DNA from: Kribbella sp. NBC_01245
GTDB taxonomy: Bacteria > Actinomycetota > Actinomycetes > Propionibacteriales > Kribbellaceae
Reading direction: 5' to 3'
DNA length: 64,000 bases
Assembly: GCF_036226525.1 (NCBI RefSeq)
Contig: NZ_CP108487.1
Location: 5,208,001-5,272,000 of the forward strand
A program made the position numbers and the translations under genes. Below, one piece after another: positions 63,631 to 64,000 of this stretch (position 1 is its first letter; the number at the start of each line of letters is the position of its first letter). The notes below the pieces were generated by a model. The model had not been told where the DNA came from. It did no database searches and worked only from the letters and a program-made list of their open reading frames with translations.

Positions 63631-64000
63631 ATGAGCGCTGACGAGGAGGCTGAGGCCAGAGGGTTGCCGCCGATGCCGCCCGTGGTCCTGCTGGCCGTAG
63701 TCGGCCTGCTGTGCGGGTTTGTGGTGGTCGGGCTGGTCTGGCTGAGTGGTGAGGGCTGCGCGCGCACCAGGGACACCGGCAAATGCGGCGCGCTCGGCCT
63801 GCCGCTGCTGATCCTCAGCGTCGTGGTCGCGATCGTGCTCGGCACCATCGCGTTGCGGCGGCTGGCGCTGGAGAATCCCGGGCTGATCTCGTTCCTCGGG
63901 GTGGCGTTCATGTGCCTGATCGTGGTGGGCCTGCTCTCGGACCGCCTCTACTCGACCTGGACCCTGTTGATCATTCCCGGCCTGACCGCCGTCACCTTCC
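63631..64000 (+). CDS. multi-span membrane protein, cut by the window edge
   Basis: ATG 63631 opens MSADEEAEARGLPPMPPVVL and stays open to the edge (123 codons). Spans: VVLLAVVGLLCGFVVVGLVWL, ALGLPLLILSVVVAIVLGTIA, ISFLGVAFMCLIVVGLLSD and TWTLLIIPGLTAVTF. A loop contains two Cys (GEGCARTRDTGKCGALG). No family recognised from the visible part. Confidence 0.7.
   Translation, partial: MSADEEAEARGLPPMPPVVLLAVVGLLCGFVVVGLVWLSGEGCARTRDTGKCGALGLPLLILSVVVAIVLGTIALRRLALENPGLISFLGVAFMCLIVVGLLSDRLYSTWTLLIIPGLTAVTF

Overview
The window is high-GC actinobacterial DNA with many GTG starts, tightly packed operons and ATGA/GTGA stop-start overlaps. The mix of dispersed intergenic repeats, secreted hydrolases and conserved cell-envelope genes suggests a soil member of the Propionibacteriales, perhaps Kribbella or a relative. 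The genus is an inference; no rRNA is present. From 36.9 to 63.4 kb the gene order follows the mycobacterial Rv3669-Rv3683 block: holin-like protein, EphE-like hydrolase, MarP protease, CoA-type NUDIX, TlpA-like redoxin, nth, crp, MBL hydrolase, RidA, two ArsA-type ATPases, bifunctional PBP and metallophosphoesterase. The dpp-type transporter (12.9-18.3 kb) and acs (22.6 kb) lie near this block, as they do in mycobacteria.

Layout. 0-7.4 kb: partial ECF sigma factor, methyltransferase, a mosaic repeat, a DUF485/acetate symporter pair, a secreted polyester (PET-type) hydrolase, an HxlR regulator diverging from a PNPOx-like protein, and a TolB-like propeller. 7.6-12.6 kb: a 1207-residue secreted GH87-type alpha-1,3-glucanase and a frameshifted secreted protein. 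12.9-19.9 kb: five-gene peptide ABC transporter, SRPBCC protein, and a NLP/NPP1 necrosis-inducing-type secreted protein. 19.9-21.1 kb: gene-free repeat region with two copies of a hairpin-centred element and a 33-bp tandem array. 21.1-30.1 kb: two-GNAT protein, a small basic protein, acs, a LasA-like M23 peptidase, membrane proteins, a regulator fragment, a SIS-domain protein with a GntR operator, its likely GntR regulator, and a GST-fold protein. 30.1-36.8 kb: hydrolase/HTH divergent pair, then an autoregulated GntR-creatininase-esterase-AbgT transporter operon and nhaA.

The conserved envelope/stress block (36.9-63.4 kb) carries several lineage changes. The EphE-like hydrolase lacks its nucleophile and has no normal start codon. 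A sigma/anti-sigma pair sits before marP. A DUF559 gene is frameshifted. A 170-bp MITE with a 6-bp target duplication lies directly in front of the first ArsA gene. A lon gene with a HspR-type (HAIR) operator occupies the place of whiB4/wblA. A 7-kb islet (IS1380 remnant, three small secreted proteins, and a 1280-residue propeller/transglycosylase-like/SGNH protein) separates the PBP gene from its usual neighbours. The window ends with tRNA-Pro(CGG) and the start of a membrane protein gene.

Regulatory links visible in sequence: Crp/GlxR-type palindromes precede the acetate symporter pair and the PBP gene, and crp itself is in the window. A DasR-like GntR operator precedes the SIS gene beside a HutC/DasR-type gntR. 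The acetate symporter and acetyl-CoA synthetase together give an acetate uptake and activation route.
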